Assembly (NCBI GenBank): GCA_903939515.1
Contig: CAJAHH010000076.1
Location: 52,568 to 116,567, forward strand
Origin: an uncultured Verrucomicrobiota bacterium
Lineage (GTDB): Bacteria > Verrucomicrobiota > Verrucomicrobiia > Limisphaerales > UBA9464
DNA: 64,000 nt
Direction: 5' to 3'
Of this stretch, positions 1 through 8,967 are shown one piece after another (position 1 is the stretch's first letter; each line of letters opens with the position of its first letter). Both the position numbers and the translations under genes were made by a program. The notes below the pieces were generated by a model. It was not told the origin of the DNA. It worked only from the letters and a program-made list of their open reading frames with translations, and did no database searches.

Positions 1-231
1 CCGCGCTTCGGTGAGGGTGTCTCGGATGAATGCGGGGTCGGCGTTGACGAAGAGCCCGACGCAACTCACGAACGGAGGCAGGTGCCGCGTGATGGCGGCA
101 GCCCGCCCCGGCTCAATGAACCGGGGCGTGCCAGGAACGAAGACAAACCCCAGCGCGTCGGCGCCAGCGTCGACCGCAGCCCACGCATCCTCTTCTCGGG
201 TGATACCGCAAATCTTAATGCGCAGGGCCAT
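1..231 (-). CDS. trpF: Phosphoribosylanthranilate isomerase, N-terminal part (cut by window edge)
   Basis: Third step of tryptophan biosynthesis: Amadori rearrangement of phosphoribosyl-anthranilate to CdRP in the cytoplasm. Reading down from an ATG at 231, the first 77 codons are open to the window edge. The translation begins MALRIKICGIT, the TrpF beta-1 signature with the general-base cysteine (C8), followed by an ADALGFVFVPGTPR segment typical of the second strand and phosphate-side loop. About 130 residues are missing beyond position 1. The gene lies 38 nt downstream of ilvD on the same strand, so the two amino-acid biosynthesis genes may be co-transcribed. Identification rests on the signature only, but this is specific. 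Confidence 0.9.
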   Translation of the reverse strand, partial: MALRIKICGITREEDAWAAVDAGADALGFVFVPGTPRFIEPGRAAAITRHLPPFVSCVGLFVNADPAFIRDTLTEAR

Positions 232-269
232 GGGGTTTGTTGAGGATTGGGGGTTTCTGAAGCAGGGCC

Positions 270-2000
270 TCAGAACTGCCGATCGGTGACCGCTCCCTCG
301 CTGGCCGTGCTGACCGTGGCCGCATACTTAGCCAGAACTCCGCGGGTGTAATTGGGTTTGGGCTGTTTCCAGGCCTTGAGGCGGGAGGTCAATTCCTTGG
401 CCGGGATGCCCAGGTTAATTTCACGCTTCTTGGCGTCGATGGTGATTGGGTCCCCGTTCTTGATCACGGCGATTGGGCCGCCGTCGAAGGCTTCCGGCGT
501 GGTATGGCCGATGACGAAGCCGTGGGAACCGCCGCTGAAGCGGCCGTCGGTGATTAGGGCGACTTCCTTGCCCAGACCCTTGCCCATGATGGCGCTGGTC
601 GGGGACAGCATCTCGCGCATGCCGGGTCCGCCCTTGGGTCCCTCGCCACGGATAATGATGACATGCCCGCTCTTCACCTTGCCGCCCAAGATTCCCTGAA
701 GGGCTTTTTCTTCGTTTTCGAACACGATGGCCTTGCCGCTGAAGGTGAGGCCTTCCTTGCCCGAGATCTTGCCCAGCGCACCGCCGGGGCAGAGGTTGCC
801 GCGGAAGACGACCAGATGGCTGTCCTTCTTAATGGGGTTGTCGAAGCCGCGGATGATGTCTTGTCCGGCTGGGTAGTTCGGCGCATTGCGGAGGTTTTCG
901 GCGAGGGACTTGCCGGTCACAGTCATGACGTCTCCGTGGAGCAACCCCTTGTCCAAGAGCATCTTCATCAAGGGCACGGTGCCTCCGATCTCGACCAAGC
1001 GGGCCATGACGTACTTGCCCGAGGGCTTGAGGTCGGCCAGCACCGGCACTCGCTTTCCGACGCGAGTCCAGTCGTCGATGGTCAGCTTCACGCCGGCGCA
1101 GTGGGCCATGCCGATGAGGTGCATCACCGCATTGGTCGATCCGCCGAGGGCGATCACCACCGTCATGGCGTTTTCGAACGCCTTCTTGGTCATGATGTCG
1201 CGCGGACGGATGTTTTTCTTGAGCAGGTTCAGCACGGCCGCACCGGCGTCTTCGCAGTCGCGCGTCTTTTCTTGGGACACGGCGGCTTGTGCAGATGAAT
1301 TCGGAAGACTCATGCCCAAAGCTTCGATAGCTGAGGCCATGGTGTTGGCCGTGTACATCCCACCGCAGGAACCGGCTCCCGGGACAGCCACCTCGGCGAC
1401 GGCCTCGACCTCTTCGGCCGAGCAGGCGCCGGCGGCATTCTTGCCGACCGCCTCAAAAATGTTCACCAGGTCTACGTCTTTGCCGTGGAGTTCGCCCGGC
1501 AGGATGGTGCCGCCATACACGAAGATGCTGGGGCGGTTCAATCGGGCCATGGCCATGATGCAGCCCGGCATGTTTTTGTCGCAACCGCCCACCGCCACGA
1601 AGGCGTCGAAACCCTGGCAACCCACGACGGTTTCAATGGAGTCGGCAATCACCTCGCGGGACACCAGCGAGTACTTCATGCCCTCGGTGCCCATGGAAAT
1701 GCCGTCCGAGATGGTGATGGTATTGAAGACCACGGCCTTTCCACCGTTTTCATTAATGCCCTGGGTGACGCTCACGGCCAGTTGATCGATGTGCATGTTG
1801 CACGGCGTTACCATGCTCCAGGTGGAAGCCACGCCGATCTGAGGCTTCTGAAAGTCTTCCTTCGTAAACCCAGTGGCGTAGAGCATGCCGCGGCTGGGTG
1901 CGCGTTCGATGCCATCCACCACGATGGACGAGAAGGGGCGTGGGAGGGAGTCGTTCTGGGGCTTTTTGGTGGGAGCCTTGGCAGTCGATCGGCGTTTCAT
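270..2000 (-). CDS. ilvD: Dihydroxy-acid dehydratase
   Basis: Cytoplasmic Fe-S enzyme of branched-chain amino-acid synthesis; it dehydrates 2,3-dihydroxy-isovalerate and 2,3-dihydroxy-3-methylvalerate to the 2-keto acids. The 576-residue product has the IlvD/Edd signatures: TPCNMH (C67), GGCDKNMPG (C140) and GSCGGMYTANTM (C212), which are the three expected cluster-ligand cysteines, and a C-terminal GRFSGGSHGFVIGH block. Length is normal for the family. The open frame extends upstream to 2183, but family homology starts with MKRRSTAKAP at 2000, and the extra 61 residues would run into accA, so 2000 is preferred. No clear ribosome-binding site is seen. It is divergent from accA across 133 nt. 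Confidence 0.95.
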   Translation of the reverse strand: MKRRSTAKAPTKKPQNDSLPRPFSSIVVDGIERAPSRGMLYATGFTKEDFQKPQIGVASTWSMVTPCNMHIDQLAVSVTQGINENGGKAVVFNTITISDGISMGTEGMKYSLVSREVIADSIETVVGCQGFDAFVAVGGCDKNMPGCIMAMARLNRPSIFVYGGTILPGELHGKDVDLVNIFEAVGKNAAGACSAEEVEAVAEVAVPGAGSCGGMYTANTMASAIEALGMSLPNSSAQAAVSQEKTRDCEDAGAAVLNLLKKNIRPRDIMTKKAFENAMTVVIALGGSTNAVMHLIGMAHCAGVKLTIDDWTRVGKRVPVLADLKPSGKYVMARLVEIGGTVPLMKMLLDKGLLHGDVMTVTGKSLAENLRNAPNYPAGQDIIRGFDNPIKKDSHLVVFRGNLCPGGALGKISGKEGLTFSGKAIVFENEEKALQGILGGKVKSGHVIIIRGEGPKGGPGMREMLSPTSAIMGKGLGKEVALITDGRFSGGSHGFVIGHTTPEAFDGGPIAVIKNGDPITIDAKKREINLGIPAKELTSRLKAWKQPKPNYTRGVLAKYAATVSTASEGAVTDRQF

Positions 2001-2133
2001 TGCGAGCCAATGGTCGCGAAGGGATCCTGCCGGCGGAAGACAGAAAATGAACAGCAGGAGGGGTGCCCAACTCCACCGTTGCGACTCCAAGGGTGGGTCT
2101 TTAACCTGACGAACAGGGGTGGATGCCCCGACA

Positions 2134-3111
2134 ATGAGACACTTTCTCGATTTCGAAAAACCCATCGCCGAACTCCAGCGCAAGCTCGACGAGTTGCGTT
2201 CCCAGCCGGCTACACCCTCATTGGGAATCTCTTGGGAAGAAGAGATTCACCTGCTGGAAGGCAAGATCCAGGAGGCCCAGCGGCAGCTGTATTCAAATCT
2301 AACGCCGTGGCAGCGAGTTCAGTTGGCGCGTCACCCTCGGCGTCCGTATACGCTGGATTATCTTAAGACTGCGTTCACTGAGTTTGAGGAACTGCATGGC
2401 GATCGGCTCTACTCGGACGATCGGGCGATGGTCGCTGGGTTTGCACGACTCGGCAGCGAAAAGGTGGTGGTGATCGGCACACAGAAGGGCCGCGACACCA
2501 AGGAAAACATCTTACGCAACTTCGGCTCGGCGCATCCCGAGGGGTATCGAAAAGCCCTTCGCCTGATGAAAATGGCCGACAAGTTTGGTCTGCCCATCGT
2601 CACTCTTATCGACACGGCTGGGGCTTACCCGGGCATTGGTGCCGAGGAACGTCATATTGCTGAGGCTATTGCCGTGAATTTGCGCGAAATGATGACCTTC
2701 GAGGTGCCTATCATCGCGTGTGTCATCGGTGAAGGGGGGTCCGGCGGGGCTTTGGGCATTGGTGTGGCCGACCGCGTCTTGATTCTGGAAAACGCCTACT
2801 ACTCGGTGATTAGTCCAGAGGGTTGTGCGGCCATTCTCTGGAAGGATCGCACGGCAGCCCCGAAGGCAGCGGCGGCGCTAAAGATCACGGCCAACGACCT
2901 GAGCTCTCTGGGCTTGGTGGATGAGGTGCTTTCGGAACCGTTGGGCGGAGCCCATTTGGATCTTGAGGCTACAGCCCTCACGCTGCGGCAGGGGCTTTTG
3001 CGTCACCTGGCCGAAGTTCAAGCCCAGACGCCCGCGGAGCGGTTGAAGAGTCGCTATGCCAAGTTCCGGGCCTTTGGTCACTTCACCGAACCCAACACCG
3101 CGGCGGCCTGA
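2134..3111 (+). CDS. accA: Acetyl-CoA carboxylase carboxyltransferase subunit alpha
   Basis: Alpha subunit of the carboxyltransferase half of acetyl-CoA carboxylase, which with AccD moves the carboxyl group from biotin to acetyl-CoA to give malonyl-CoA for fatty-acid synthesis. The 325-residue protein starts MRHFLDFEKPIAEL, matching the family N-terminus, so ATG 2134 is chosen over an in-frame GTG at 2119. Core motifs are TLIDTAGAYPGIGAEERH (about 157-174) and GEGGSGGALGIG (199-210), the crotonase-fold oxyanion and CoA-binding region. Its TGA overlaps the manA ATG by one base (TGATG at 3109-3113), indicating translational coupling. accD, accB and accC are not in this window. Confidence 0.96.
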   Translation: MRHFLDFEKPIAELQRKLDELRSQPATPSLGISWEEEIHLLEGKIQEAQRQLYSNLTPWQRVQLARHPRRPYTLDYLKTAFTEFEELHGDRLYSDDRAMVAGFARLGSEKVVVIGTQKGRDTKENILRNFGSAHPEGYRKALRLMKMADKFGLPIVTLIDTAGAYPGIGAEERHIAEAIAVNLREMMTFEVPIIACVIGEGGSGGALGIGVADRVLILENAYYSVISPEGCAAILWKDRTAAPKAAAALKITANDLSSLGLVDEVLSEPLGGAHLDLEATALTLRQGLLRHLAEVQAQTPAERLKSRYAKFRAFGHFTEPNTAAA

Positions 3112-4097
3112 TGTTAGAGACTCCCCTGGTTTTCAGGCCTCTGCCCAAGGAACGTCTTTGGGGAGGGCGCAAGCTGGAAGCGCAGTGGGGGAAATCCCTG
3201 CCAGTTGGCGTGATGGTTGGTGAATCTTGGGAGATTTCTGATCGACCCGAGGGGCAGTCGATTGTGGCGGAAGGGCCTCTGGCCGGAACCTCGCTTCGGG
3301 ACCTGATGGAGCATCATGGTCAGGAACTGATGGGTCGGCCTGTGGCGGCGGGCGAGCGCTTCCCGTGGCTCGTCAAAATCCTTGATTGCCGCGAAGATCT
3401 CTCTCTTCAGGTTCACCCTCCGGCGGAAAAGGCATTGGCCCTAGGCGGTGAGCCTAAGACTGAGATGTGGTATTTCGCGGAGGCCGATCCGGGCGCTCAA
3501 ATTTATGTGGGACTTCGCAGCGGAGTCACTCGTGCGGAGTTTGTTCGACGGTTGGATGACGGTTCTGTTGCTGAGAGCTTTCATCGCCACCCGATCCGGG
3601 CCGGTGATGCCATGTTCCTGCCCAGCGGCCGGGCCCATGCCTTAGGTGCCGGGAACCTGGTTTTCGAAATTCAGCAGAATTCTGACACGACCTATCGGGT
3701 GTTTGATTGGAATCGCATGGGCCTAGACGGAAAACCTCGAGAGCTGCACCGGGAGGCCGCCCTGGAATCCATCGACTTTTCCGATACCCATTCGGAGCTC
3801 ATCCCTGAGTTCTGGTCGGCCGTGGCACCGGGAGTGTCTGTTCGACCGCTAGTGCGCCATCGGTTGTTTTCGGTTGATTTGATTAGTCTGAAAGCAGGGG
3901 CCACCCGGGGCTCGGATTTGGAAAATGGGCCGAGGGTCCTGGGAGGTGTCTCGGGCATCACCCGAGTGCGAGTGGGAGAGTTTCAACGAGAAGTGCGACC
4001 GGGAGAATTTCTCCTAATACCCGCTGTCTTAGTTCCGCGGACGACGATCGAAGCAATCAGTGCTTCAAAAATCCTGATGGTTGCCGATATAGAGTAA
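3111..4097 (+). CDS. manA: Mannose-6-phosphate isomerase, class I (short type)
   Basis: Zinc-dependent interconversion of mannose 6-phosphate and fructose 6-phosphate, feeding GDP-mannose synthesis or mannose use. The 328-residue cupin protein shows the metal-site signatures: LQVHPP (Q100, H102), KTEMWY (E118) and SGRAHALG (H176), followed by EIQQNSDTTYRVFDW. Length fits the short Bacillus-like ManA rather than the E. coli enzyme of about 390 residues. It sits between accA (1-nt overlap) and a TPR membrane protein whose ATG directly follows the manA stop codon, so all three are probably one transcript. I see no obvious metabolic link to accA. Confidence 0.93.
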   Translation: MLETPLVFRPLPKERLWGGRKLEAQWGKSLPVGVMVGESWEISDRPEGQSIVAEGPLAGTSLRDLMEHHGQELMGRPVAAGERFPWLVKILDCREDLSLQVHPPAEKALALGGEPKTEMWYFAEADPGAQIYVGLRSGVTRAEFVRRLDDGSVAESFHRHPIRAGDAMFLPSGRAHALGAGNLVFEIQQNSDTTYRVFDWNRMGLDGKPRELHREAALESIDFSDTHSELIPEFWSAVAPGVSVRPLVRHRLFSVDLISLKAGATRGSDLENGPRVLGGVSGITRVRVGEFQREVRPGEFLLIPAVLVPRTTIEAISASKILMVADIE

Positions 4098-5972
4098 ATG
4101 ATTTCTGGGACACCGGGTTCGTCAGGAACCCCGCCTGATCCGCTGGGTTCAAAGAAGCCCGATCTCGAAGAGGACAGTGTTGAACCCATTGAGAACAGTT
4201 TGCTGAGGGTTCTCGTCACTGACCGTTCATTTCGCTGGGCGGCGATCGCTGTGGCCCTGTTGGTAGGATCGGTCTTGGTGGCGGTGACCCCCTTGTTTGT
4301 GGTTTCTACTCCGGAAATCGACCCGCCGGACCGAGTCAGCCTGCTCGACAAGTTCCAATCTCGGGCATTGATCCGGACTGCGCGCGAGACCGGACTTGCA
4401 GGAAAGCTCCCCGAGTCTGTTACGGCCTGGAAGACCGCCTTGGCCAACGACCCGGCCAGTTTGGAGGCTCGGCAGGGTGCGCTGGAGCTCCTTTCGGGAG
4501 CTCAGAAATGGACCCAGGAAGACGTGCGTTTTGGATATGCCTGCGGCGTGGAGTTGCTCAAACGATCGGCGACCAATTCTCTCGAAGCCGTGCGTTTTGC
4601 CCGGTTTCTTGACCATGTAGGTCACTACAACGCCACTGTGGCTCTGCTCCGAGATCTGGCCGCTCGCGACACCGGCGAATTGAACGGTTGGTTTGCCCGC
4701 TCATTGTTTTTGGCGCGGCGCATGGACCGCTTTGAGGAACTCTGGCATCGGCAAAAGCAGGCCCTCATGGCGACGGATCCTATGGCTCTTATTGGTCCAG
4801 CCTGGGAGGCTGGTTGGGGGCCTATCACCGGAAAGGCGGCGGCCCGCGATCGTTTGCTGGCCGCAGAGACCGATCCCCTGCGCCATGCGGAAGCCTCGCA
4901 GTTGTTGCTCATGGTGTTTGAGCAACTCGGGGAGGCCACTGGCTATGAGCAAACCCTTGCTCGCCGAATGGAGCGACACGAAGAATCACTGGCCGATCAT
5001 CTGGGTCTTTGGCGCCTGCTGGCACGCACCGGCCGCTCCTCCGAGGTGATAAATCGCCTCAAATCGTTCCAGCGGGCTCCGGCCAGCCCAGGTGAGGCGA
5101 CTGGATTGATGGAAGCCTTCCAGGCCTTTGGTCTCGCAGATCGATCCGTTGAATTGGGGTTGGAGCAGGTGAAGGTGTTTCCGTATGCCCCGGATCTGTG
5201 GTTGGCGACGGCCGAATTGCTCCTGCAGCGTCAGGACTGGAATCGTTTGCGACAAACAGCCATCGCCATGCGGGGTGAAAGTTCGCTGGCCGGCCGAATG
5301 AGCGCCTACAGTTGCTACCTAGACGGTCAAATCGACCTGAGCCTGAGGCGCGACTTGGATGCCGCAGCAGACTTCGCGCGGATCGCAGAATGCCCAACCC
5401 CGGACGCCGTACTGGTGGCGCGGATGGTCGCAGGCTTGCGTCGAGCCAGCCGTTCTCAGGAAGCCACGACCCTGCTGCGTCGGGTGGAAAAGGACTTTCT
5501 GAAGGACTCCACTTTTTGGTTTGAGTTAGCCAGCGTTGCCGCCGAGACCCAAGACATGGACACGCTGGCGGAGGCGGTGTCGCGCTCCTACCAGTTGGAA
5601 CCCACCAACCCGGTGTACCGACACAATCATGCCGCCGTGATGATCGCCCTTGGACGGGAACCTGCAGAGACAGCTCGGCTGACTCTGGAGTTACTCAACC
5701 GGTCACCAGAGTCGGTTTCCTGTCAGATCAACCACGCATTAGCCTTAATCAATCACCACCGTTTCTCAGACGCCGAGAGCTTGCTGGTGCGGATTCCGTG
5801 GGTGGGTCGAACTTCCGCCGAAGAGACCCAAGTCCACTATGCATGGATGCTGATTGACGAGGCGCGGCATCGGGGCGATTCCGCCCTAAGGCATGCTCGA
5901 GCGACCCGGGAATCGGACCTGCTGCCCCCGCAGCGTCAAAAACGGGCGGCGGTTCTGAGCGGACGGATCTGA
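4098..5972 (+). CDS. Membrane-anchored tetratricopeptide-repeat protein, function unknown
   Basis: A 624-residue protein. A Pro/Ser/Gly-rich N-terminus of about 45 residues precedes one hydrophobic segment (WAAIAVALLVGSVLVAVTPL, about 48-67), so it is probably an inner-membrane protein with a large soluble C-terminal part. The rest is alpha-helical and reads as degenerate TPR/Sel1-like repeats, for example LPESVTAWKTALANDPASLE near residue 104 and SRSYQLEPTNPVYRHNHA near 495. There is no signal-peptidase site, PEP-CTERM tail or catalytic motif. The ATG abuts the manA stop codon (TAAATG), so it is very likely co-translated with manA. Such proteins usually scaffold envelope or polysaccharide complexes; a specific role cannot be assigned. 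Confidence 0.75.
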   Translation: MISGTPGSSGTPPDPLGSKKPDLEEDSVEPIENSLLRVLVTDRSFRWAAIAVALLVGSVLVAVTPLFVVSTPEIDPPDRVSLLDKFQSRALIRTARETGLAGKLPESVTAWKTALANDPASLEARQGALELLSGAQKWTQEDVRFGYACGVELLKRSATNSLEAVRFARFLDHVGHYNATVALLRDLAARDTGELNGWFARSLFLARRMDRFEELWHRQKQALMATDPMALIGPAWEAGWGPITGKAAARDRLLAAETDPLRHAEASQLLLMVFEQLGEATGYEQTLARRMERHEESLADHLGLWRLLARTGRSSEVINRLKSFQRAPASPGEATGLMEAFQAFGLADRSVELGLEQVKVFPYAPDLWLATAELLLQRQDWNRLRQTAIAMRGESSLAGRMSAYSCYLDGQIDLSLRRDLDAAADFARIAECPTPDAVLVARMVAGLRRASRSQEATTLLRRVEKDFLKDSTFWFELASVAAETQDMDTLAEAVSRSYQLEPTNPVYRHNHAAVMIALGREPAETARLTLELLNRSPESVSCQINHALALINHHRFSDAESLLVRIPWVGRTSAEETQVHYAWMLIDEARHRGDSALRHARATRESDLLPPQRQKRAAVLSGRI

Positions 5973-6045
5973 GGGGAAGTAATTTCCTTAAAAAGTCCGG
6001 CTGATTCGGTTGCGCGGCGCGGCATCGCGTCCACCCTTCCGCCGC

Positions 6046-6606
6046 ATGAGTATTGCCACCCGCACCGGAGATTCCGGAACCACTGGCTTGATGTACAACC
6101 GCCGGGTTTCCAAGGCCCATCCCCGGGTCGAGGCCTATGGTTCGGTCGACGAGCTAAATGCCGCCATCGGAATGGCTCGAGCGACTTCCGTCGATGCCTT
6201 CATTCGAGACAATCTTTTGGTCATCCAGAAAGACCTGGTGATTTTGATGGGCGAATTGGCGACGGCCAAAGAAGACACGCAGCGCTACCTAGCCGACGGG
6301 TTCCAGGCGGTGACGCCGACCTTGACTGCCAAGCTCGATGTGCTGGTGGCTCAAATCGAGGCCCAGAGCATTACCTTCAAGGGATGGGCCACGCCGGGGA
6401 TGACCCTCCACTCCGCGGCGCTCGACGTGGCCCGGACTACCTGCCGCCGCGCTGAACGGCGCGTCTTCGTGCTGCGCGATTCTGGGGAGGTGGAGAATCA
6501 CGAGATCCTCATCTTCCTCAACCGTCTCAGCGATTTGTTGTGGCTCATGGCCCGCTGGGTGGAGACCCACACCCCGGAATCACCGGCTACGATCCCCACG
6601 GCCTAA
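6046..6606 (+). CDS. Cob(I)alamin adenosyltransferase, PduO type
   Basis: Transfers the adenosyl group of ATP to cob(I)alamin, forming adenosylcobalamin. The 186-residue helical-bundle protein begins MSIATRTGDSGTTGLM, with the ATP-binding T-R-T-G-D-x-G-T motif, then VEAYGSVDELNAAIG (about 28-42) and the CRRAERR segment (about 143-149) of PduO/MMAB proteins. The start at 6046 is chosen because the longer TTG-initiated frame adds 12 unconserved residues. It lies 73 nt downstream of the TPR gene on the same strand. The organism therefore makes or salvages B12 coenzyme; no B12-dependent enzyme is in this window. Confidence 0.92.
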   Translation: MSIATRTGDSGTTGLMYNRRVSKAHPRVEAYGSVDELNAAIGMARATSVDAFIRDNLLVIQKDLVILMGELATAKEDTQRYLADGFQAVTPTLTAKLDVLVAQIEAQSITFKGWATPGMTLHSAALDVARTTCRRAERRVFVLRDSGEVENHEILIFLNRLSDLLWLMARWVETHTPESPATIPTA

Positions 6607-6924
6607 AGAGGGCGAACCCGAGGGTGGGTGGGAATCAATGATCCGCGCCCACTCGGATTCCGCACCCGCTAACCCGGAACGATTTCTGGCGGGAGAAAAG
6701 TAATGGCGTGTCGGATGCTTTCGCGAGACGGGGCGAGAACGAGGCTCGGGCCCAGCTCGGGCCCTCCTCAGGCCCACAACGAGCGAACAACCAAGCCCTT
6801 GCGCAACAAGGCGCAGCCAGCACGACCGATCCAACAGAAATCGCTCCGGCGAAGGCTGATCGAAGGATCGAGCGGTCTGCGTCTTGGACGGCCTGGTACT
6901 CTTCGTAAAGGATCCCCGAAATGC
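6607..6924. other. Intergenic region with no convincing gene
   Basis: These 318 nt separate the convergent adenosyltransferase and walJ genes. Short open frames on both strands have arginine- and proline-rich, low-complexity translations and look spurious. A short direct repeat, CTCGGGCCCAG then CTCGGGCCCT, lies near 6746-6766. No tRNA arms, strong terminator or promoter could be recognised. Confidence 0.5.
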
Positions 6925-7710
6925 CTACAAGGTGACGGTGGGGCAGGGGGTGTCTTGGGAGGTATTCTCGAGTTGGACATGGTTGGCACCGGCCGCTTCT
7001 AGGGCGGCTCCGACCGTTTTGCGGGCCAGTTCTGGGGTGTTGCAGTCGCGGCTGAGGTGGCCTAGGTAAATGCGACGCAGGCCGTCATGCAGGATGGCTG
7101 TGGCCACTTCAGAGGCTGCGTGGTTGGACAAGTGCCCGTGCCGGCTGGCGATCCGCTGCTTGGTGCTCCACGGGCGTCGGGTATCGTCTTGCAACAGCTT
7201 CACGTCGTAGTTCGCCTCCAGTACCAGGAGGTTCGAAGGTTTCACTCGCTCGAGGATGAGCTTGGTGGCGTGTCCCAAGTCGGTCAGGAAGCCGATATTC
7301 CCGGCCGGGGTGGCCAAGAGGAATCCCACCGGATCGGCCGCATCGTGGGGGACACTGAACGTGCGCACCTCGACATCGCCTAGGGTGAACGTGGCCCCGG
7401 TCTCGAAGGTGGCCGTATCGAGTCGTGCCGAGGAGAACTCCCGTCGAATGGCCTCGTGGGTGAAGCGGTTGGCATAAATCCGTGTGCCGGTTTTCTCGGC
7501 CAACGTTCCCAATCCCTTGATGTGGTCGCCGTGCTCGTGGGTGATGAGGATGGCGGTGAGACCCTCGGGAACCCGGCCAATTGAGGCCAACCGTTCCCGG
7601 ATTTGCTTGGCGCTGAAGCCTGCGTCGATGAGCAATCGGGTTTCTCCGACCTCCAGATAAGCGCAATTGCCCGCAGACCCGCTGCCCAGAATCGTGAAGT
7701 GAACCGCCAC
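6925..7710 (-). CDS. walJ: MBL-fold metallo-hydrolase, WalJ/YycJ-like
   Basis: A 261-residue metallo-beta-lactamase-fold protein. It begins VAVHFTILGSGSAGNCAYLE, the typical YycJ/WalJ N-terminus, and has THEHGDH (H58, H60, D62, H63) as the first metal-binding motif, followed by FLTDLGHATK and SNHAASEVATAILHDG, all characteristic of the WalJ subgroup. WalJ-type proteins are 5'-3' exonuclease-like hydrolases linked to cell-wall and DNA metabolism in Firmicutes; the substrate here is not proven. The start is a GTG at 7710, directly before the conserved beta-strand. No WalRK two-component genes are nearby. Confidence 0.85.
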   Translation of the reverse strand: MAVHFTILGSGSAGNCAYLEVGETRLLIDAGFSAKQIRERLASIGRVPEGLTAILITHEHGDHIKGLGTLAEKTGTRIYANRFTHEAIRREFSSARLDTATFETGATFTLGDVEVRTFSVPHDAADPVGFLLATPAGNIGFLTDLGHATKLILERVKPSNLLVLEANYDVKLLQDDTRRPWSTKQRIASRHGHLSNHAASEVATAILHDGLRRIYLGHLSRDCNTPELARKTVGAALEAAGANHVQLENTSQDTPCPTVTL

Positions 7711-7898
7711 CCAGTGATCGAACCGTCAAATCGACCGGCGCGACAGCAGAAATCGCCCTAGCTCCGAGGTGCGTGGGTAAGGCTGAGTTTGTAGTAGGAC
7801 TCCGGGCTGCAGCCCGATGACCTCCGAGGTAGGGACCGATCTCCGAGCGGTCCACCCGCAACTCGCGACGCCAAACCGGCCCAGTTGCAGAAGTTGGG

Positions 7899-8861
7899 CT
7901 AGAAACGCTCCGGGACACCCTCTTCCATCATGCGCACACGGTGCTCGAGGCGGTGCTCGCGGCTCAGGGATTCCATCCAGCGGGCCGGTTCGTCGAGCGA
8001 TTCAAACGACAGCTTAAAGGTTCCGTGGTGCATGGGCACCAACCACTGCGACTGGAGATCGTGGAAGGCCTGGACCGCCTGGTCGGGCCCCATGTGGACC
8101 TTGCGGAAGGATTCGGGGTGATAGGCTCCGATGGGCAGCAAGGCCAACTCAGGTTTGAGCCGCTGGCCGATTTCGTGGAATCCCGGGAAATAGGCGGAAT
8201 CTCCCGCGTGATAAACCGTGCGCCCGCGGTACTCCAAGACGAACCCGCCCCAGCCCCGATGCTTGTCGGCTAGGGTTCGGGCTCCCCAGTGCTCGGCCGG
8301 AACAAGGGTCACTTTCCAGTCGTCATGGCCAAAACTCTCCCACCACTTCAACTCGACGATGCGACCGAAGCCCAGGCGCTTGGCCAAGGGGGCACATCCC
8401 CAGGGCATGATGGCAATTTTGGGCGAGGGAATTTTGCGTAAGGTCGGTTTGTGGAAGTGATCGAAGTGCGCGTGGGTGAGCAGCACCAGGTCGATGGGTG
8501 GCAAATCTTTCACCCGGAGCCCGGGTCGCTTGAGGCGCTTGAGCAGGAAGAGCCAGTTGGCGAAATTGGGGTCGATGATGGCGTTGAGCCCTTCGAACTG
8601 GACGAGGAACGAGGCGTGACCGATCCAGGTCAGTGCCATTTGATCGTCCTTCAGGTGGGGAAAATTGGGAATTTTGACCGATCCAATGGGCGCGGTCTTG
8701 AGGGCATGCCAGACCATTTCTCTGAAGAAGGTCCGCGGATTGAAATGGTCTCCCGGAGTCAGATCTCGGAAGGACCTGGGTAGTTTCCGGCGATCGTGCC
8801 CCACGGGTTTGGGAATCGGTGGATGCGCCGGAAGGGAGGGAGGGTTCAGGAGCGGATCCAT
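7899..8861 (-). CDS. MBL-fold metallo-hydrolase (UlaG / NAPE-PLD-like)
   Basis: A 320-residue metallo-beta-lactamase-fold protein with WIGHASFLVQFEGLNAIIDP (about 79-98) and THAHFDHFHK (H130, H132, D134, H135). Further metal ligands are in VPAEHWGART and YHAGDSAYFPGF, and a late histidine in PMHHGTF. This pattern matches the UlaG/NAPE-hydrolysing phospholipase D branch. The start at 8861 is well supported: AAGGAG lies 5 nt upstream of the ATG, one of the few good Shine-Dalgarno sites here, and the longer open frame to 9047 is unconserved. The substrate is unknown. It is divergent from the esterase gene across 106 nt. Confidence 0.87.
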   Translation of the reverse strand: MDPLLNPPSLPAHPPIPKPVGHDRRKLPRSFRDLTPGDHFNPRTFFREMVWHALKTAPIGSVKIPNFPHLKDDQMALTWIGHASFLVQFEGLNAIIDPNFANWLFLLKRLKRPGLRVKDLPPIDLVLLTHAHFDHFHKPTLRKIPSPKIAIMPWGCAPLAKRLGFGRIVELKWWESFGHDDWKVTLVPAEHWGARTLADKHRGWGGFVLEYRGRTVYHAGDSAYFPGFHEIGQRLKPELALLPIGAYHPESFRKVHMGPDQAVQAFHDLQSQWLVPMHHGTFKLSFESLDEPARWMESLSREHRLEHRVRMMEEGVPERF

Positions 8862-8967
8862 CGAAGCTCCTTCAGTGTGGCTTTCGCAGAAGAGGGGCGC
8901 AAGTAGGGGAGGCCTCGGTTCGAGAGCGTGGGTTGTCACGGAGCCTAGCCTGTCCCTAGTCTTCGGG

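Noticed and set aside
663..1298. 211-codon open frame antisense to ilvD
   Set aside because: It is a GC-rich shadow of the well-supported ilvD gene and its translation matches no family.
6580..6834. 84-codon minus-strand frame after the cobalamin adenosyltransferase gene
   Set aside because: Arg/Pro-rich with no recognisable similarity, and it overlaps the end of a real gene.
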